Assembly: GCA_014898415.1 (NCBI GenBank)
Contig: RCTD01000029.1
Span: 434,001-498,000 of the forward strand
DNA: 64,000 nt
Direction of reading: 5' to 3'
Source: Stromatinia cepivora
Lineage: Eukaryota > Ascomycota > Leotiomycetes > Helotiales > Sclerotiniaceae
Positions 60,964-64,000 of the stretch are shown one piece after another; within the stretch, counting starts at the first letter, position 1, and each line of letters begins with the position of its first letter. The notes beneath the pieces are model-generated. The model was not told where the DNA came from and ran no database searches. It worked only from the letters and a program-made list of their open reading frames with translations. Position numbers and translations under genes: made by a program.

Positions 60964-63279
60964 GGAGCATTTCAGGGACTTTAGTGTTTTGTGAAAAAAT
61001 TGGTTCGCGAAGAAGGACCGAGTTTAGAATGAATAAATTTGGTAGCAATGGGTAAAATTTCAGATTTTTGAGAGTTGGTATGTTTATGTTGGTTTAATGT
61101 CATGCTTAGCCGAGGAACTGATATCAATTGGTGGAAAATTGTTGCCCCGTCTGATTTCAAAGCCTTGTAATGCATATTCAGAATTTAATTTGACCAGCTT
61201 CTCGATAGACACAAGATGAGCATCATATGTGAGTAATCGTTGGGGCCTGGTAGTAGGCGAACAGGGTCGGCATATCGTAAAGCGAGCGAAGTGAGTTTTT
61301 GGGGTCAAGTCCATTTCCATTCGTTATATAAAAGGCCCGATGAAATTTGTGCAACATGCTGAGTAGTACAAGTACATGCGGCAGTATGTTGAACAGAAAG
61401 GATGTTGAGATTCGTATTTGCTGACCTTCAAAAGGCGGGGAAATTTTCATTGGCTGTTGCAGAATACATGCGCATCACGAAAAGTCGAGAAGATGGCACT
61501 GCAGATAAAGACGTTTATGCCTCTATTTCAGGAAATGGTGTTACTGCAACCTAAAGCACTAAACGAGGAGTCAAACAACGAAATCTCAGTCCCGACCGTA
61601 TGGTTCACTATTTGGAATTCGAGCAGTAAATTATTGATGTCCATATGAAAATTTGGGATTTTGTTATGCATCATGCATGGCATCATTAGAATACTCATAG
61701 AGTCTGCTCTAAAGATATGCATAAACGAGGAGTATTTACTTCTAGAACTCTGCTTTGTGTGGATAATCGATTCACCATCCACCAGGCCAGATAAGATTGT
61801 GTGGTGTTGCACGCTCAGCCGTATCAAGCATCTAGGATGAGATTTGCTTGAGATTGTGTCACATATGAAAACCCAGCCACATCTCTTAGTAGGGGAGTAT
61901 AAAAATACGCCTGTAGATCTTCTGCATATTACTGCATGATTGACCGAGTATTGCGCCTTTCGATGGAGACTTTCCTATTGGACTTTTCGCACATCATAAT
62001 TGTGTCGTGAAGGAAACGCTTGACCCCGTATTCTCTACGTTTAAGCTTGTTCCTTTCCATTGAATAATATGTAATGTACAGCGGTACTCCGCGTGGTGGT
62101 GACTATTCCCATGGGGGAGTTGATGACGGGTAAGGCTGATTTTGGCGAGGACCTCCACGGTTGCCGGCCTTGGTTGAACGCAGGAACAATGAAAATTCTG
62201 GAAATACACACGACGTGCATATTATGGTCCCAAAGATGAGAGAGAACTAGATCCAACAAAAATGTGGCGTCCCCATGGAGTAAACCAAAGGTCTTCATTG
62301 TGGTATTCCAAATGGTTCAGAGGTAAGGATTGAAGAACCTTGTTTTGGCTTAAGCCACATGATGTCCAGATCAGGCATTATTCGCGAGAATTCAAACCGT
62401 CCCATTTGGGGATTTTTGATATTCCGGCTCTTCGGTTAGGTTCTCCGTGAGAAAGTTACTTAATAAGCGCTAATTCCTGTATGAGAGAGGCGGTATCATG
62501 TTACAGCCAATCAATCATTTATTTTTGGCCCACACACCTTCCTTACTCGCCGATTCGCACAACAATACATGGAGCAAGCCAAGCTTAAGAGCTCTTCCAA
62601 AGCTTCAAGAGAGGCATATTCTCACGTGTTGGTTGGATCCTGTTCATCTTCCACCTCCCTGGATATAAGTCTTGGCGCCTCCGTACAGAACCTTGTCCGT
62701 GGCACCTGCCATTGGTCATTTAATGGTGTGGATCCTTGCTATACTATGTCTTGGTTCGATAGTCAGTTCGCCGTTTTCTTCAATATGAGAGAGGGGGTCA
62801 AGAGCTGCAAGCTGCACTGAAAAGCGAGAGGATTGTCCACTCAGATATACAATGCTTGCCGGGTATGACTAGAAGCTTGCTGATAATCTATTGAATCTGG
62901 GTGTCGGTAAACTCTCTTACCGTTTACTTAATTTACCCTGCCATGAAGCCTGCACCATGTCCCGCTAATATAAATTGCCCGTGAAAACGATAAAGTCGTG
63001 TCGATTGTTGGCCGAGTCACCAGCCCCAGGCGAAATCTTCTCCATAGTTACTCTCATGAATAATAACGGACCGACTCCTTGTCAATAACTGCTAGAATAT
63101 CCAGCACATTCTTAACTTTCCAAGAAACAAACTTTTTGGAATTTGAAGCCGATAGACCCCAAGAGTGGAAGGAAAAATTGCGATACCACCCACACGAAAC
63201 CTGACGACACTCCGACGAGTATTCTTCCGGCAGTCGGCAAATTGATGCGGCAATTAGATCGGCTTCACGACAAAAAACA
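60964..63279. other. Intergenic region upstream of the Zn2Cys6 gene
   Basis: Short frames on both strands (61418-61827, 62569-62820) have no recognised domain. The last few hundred bases hold the promoter of the next gene. CCGGCAGTCGG near 63226-63236 contains the CCG/CGG triplets such factors often bind, but this is a weak hint. Confidence 0.5.
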
Positions 63280-64000
63280 ATGTCATTGAAGCTTCCCTAT
63301 CCAAACGTTTATAAATTTCTCAATAATTTTTCTGCCCCGCATCAAGGGTCTCCAGAACAAACATCGAGAAGTCAAGGACTCAGAAAAAGTGGTCCGAGGT
63401 CAAAGACGGGCTGTTCAACATGCAAGTAAGTCGAGTTAGAGTTGCGGATCCACACCATTGGGATTTCTCCACCAGGAAATCTTTTTCGGACAATCATCAG
63501 ATCCGCAACTGACTAATACAATACAGACAGCGACGTGTTAAATGCGATGAAACCAAACCACAATGTATCAGGTGTCAAAACCTCGGTCGGGAATGTGGTG
63601 GATACGCCCCGGAGCACGCTGAAGATGTCTCCAAACAGAATGCAAATGCCCCAGTACCCATCCATCCACGACCGATGTCTGTGATGTCATATGCCCCTTC
63701 AGTCGCTATACTTGGTGATCAGGCCGAACGTCGATATTTCCAAAGGTTTTGTGATAAAACAGCTGCCGAAATTTGCGGTTCCTTCGATCCTACCTTCTGG
63801 ACAGAAAAGGTTCCTCAACTGTGTCACCAAGATGCGCCCATCAGATATGCGACTATTGCCTTGGGTGCTCTAGCAAAATCCTTGGAGATCACATCTTCTC
63901 CAACTCGACTATCGCTTTCAGGATTTCCTCAAATCGATCATCATCATTTAGATGAACACCATCGTTTCGCTTTAAGGGAGTACAGTAGGGCCATTGCTTC
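63280..64000 (+). CDS. Zn2Cys6 fungal transcription factor, 5' part, runs off the right edge
   Basis: The first 206 residues of a predicted zinc-cluster DNA-binding regulator. Exon 1 is 63280-63425. The 101-nt intron runs from GTAAGT to GACTAATACAATACAG. Exon 2 starts at 63527 and remains open to the end of the window. The cluster is canonical: C45-x2-C48-x6-C55-x6-C62-x2-C65-x6-C72, with the basic loop KQRRVK between C48 and C55. The intron falls inside the cluster between TC and KQRR, a common fungal arrangement. The segment AERRYFQRFCDKTAAEICGS, followed by FDPTFWTEKVPQL, begins the middle region seen in many fungal-specific factors of this type. The start was chosen as the ATG after CAAAAAACA because the frame from it reaches the cluster without a stop. 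The regulated pathway cannot be told from this part. Confidence 0.92.

Noticed and set aside
1..64000. tRNA genes
   Set aside because: I looked for GGTTCGAATC-type T-arm sequences with a matching A box on both strands and found none that could fold; a tool scan could still find one.

Overview
The window looks like nuclear DNA of a filamentous ascomycete, most likely a Leotiomycete close to Sclerotinia or Botrytis. That placement is an inference from overall feel, not from a search. The supporting signs are short introns (about 53-91 nt) with GTNNGT donors and CTAAY branch points, a single dispersed 5S rRNA gene, a Zn2Cys6 transcription factor, an ER FKBP ending in HNEL, and AT-rich decayed repeats. 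Gene density is low: about eight supportable protein genes in 64 kb, widely spaced.

Layout. 1-7.07 kb holds no gene I can support. 7.07-9.03 kb carries a divergent pair: a two-domain mitochondrial-type sulfurtransferase on the minus strand and the anaphase-promoting-complex RING subunit APC11 on the plus strand. A 5S rRNA gene lies at 9.75-9.87 kb and a 53-bp perfect tandem duplication at 10.16 kb. A secreted alpha/beta hydrolase with a doubtful second splice site occupies 11.1-12.5 kb. From about 14.97 to 22.83 kb there is no gene; instead a core motif close to TTGTTGCATATCT recurs about 30 times, mostly every 80-107 bp, between very diverged spacers. Several TA-flanked or palindromic MITE-like elements lie among the copies. 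22.8-31.8 kb is gene-poor.

31.8-34.5 kb carries a small two-exon hydrophilic protein gene (minus) and an ER-resident FKBP (plus). 36.8-37.45 kb has decayed coding-like repeats on the minus strand. 39.8-41.7 kb has a possible small ORF and a bZIP gene, both minus. 45.1-48.9 kb carries two TIR elements that share a terminal motif, with an aquaporin pseudogene between them. 49-59.9 kb is mostly unassigned, with a possible broken minus-strand gene at 55.4-56.6 kb. An acidic protein with a C-terminal variant Cys6 cluster is at 59.97-60.96 kb, and the 5' part of a Zn2Cys6 transcription factor runs off the right edge from 63.28 kb.

The genes are ordinary housekeeping and regulatory genes with no evident shared pathway. 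The unusual content is the repeat field at 15-23 kb and the MITE family inside and outside it. All gene names rest on motif recognition by eye, and exon borders are manual predictions.
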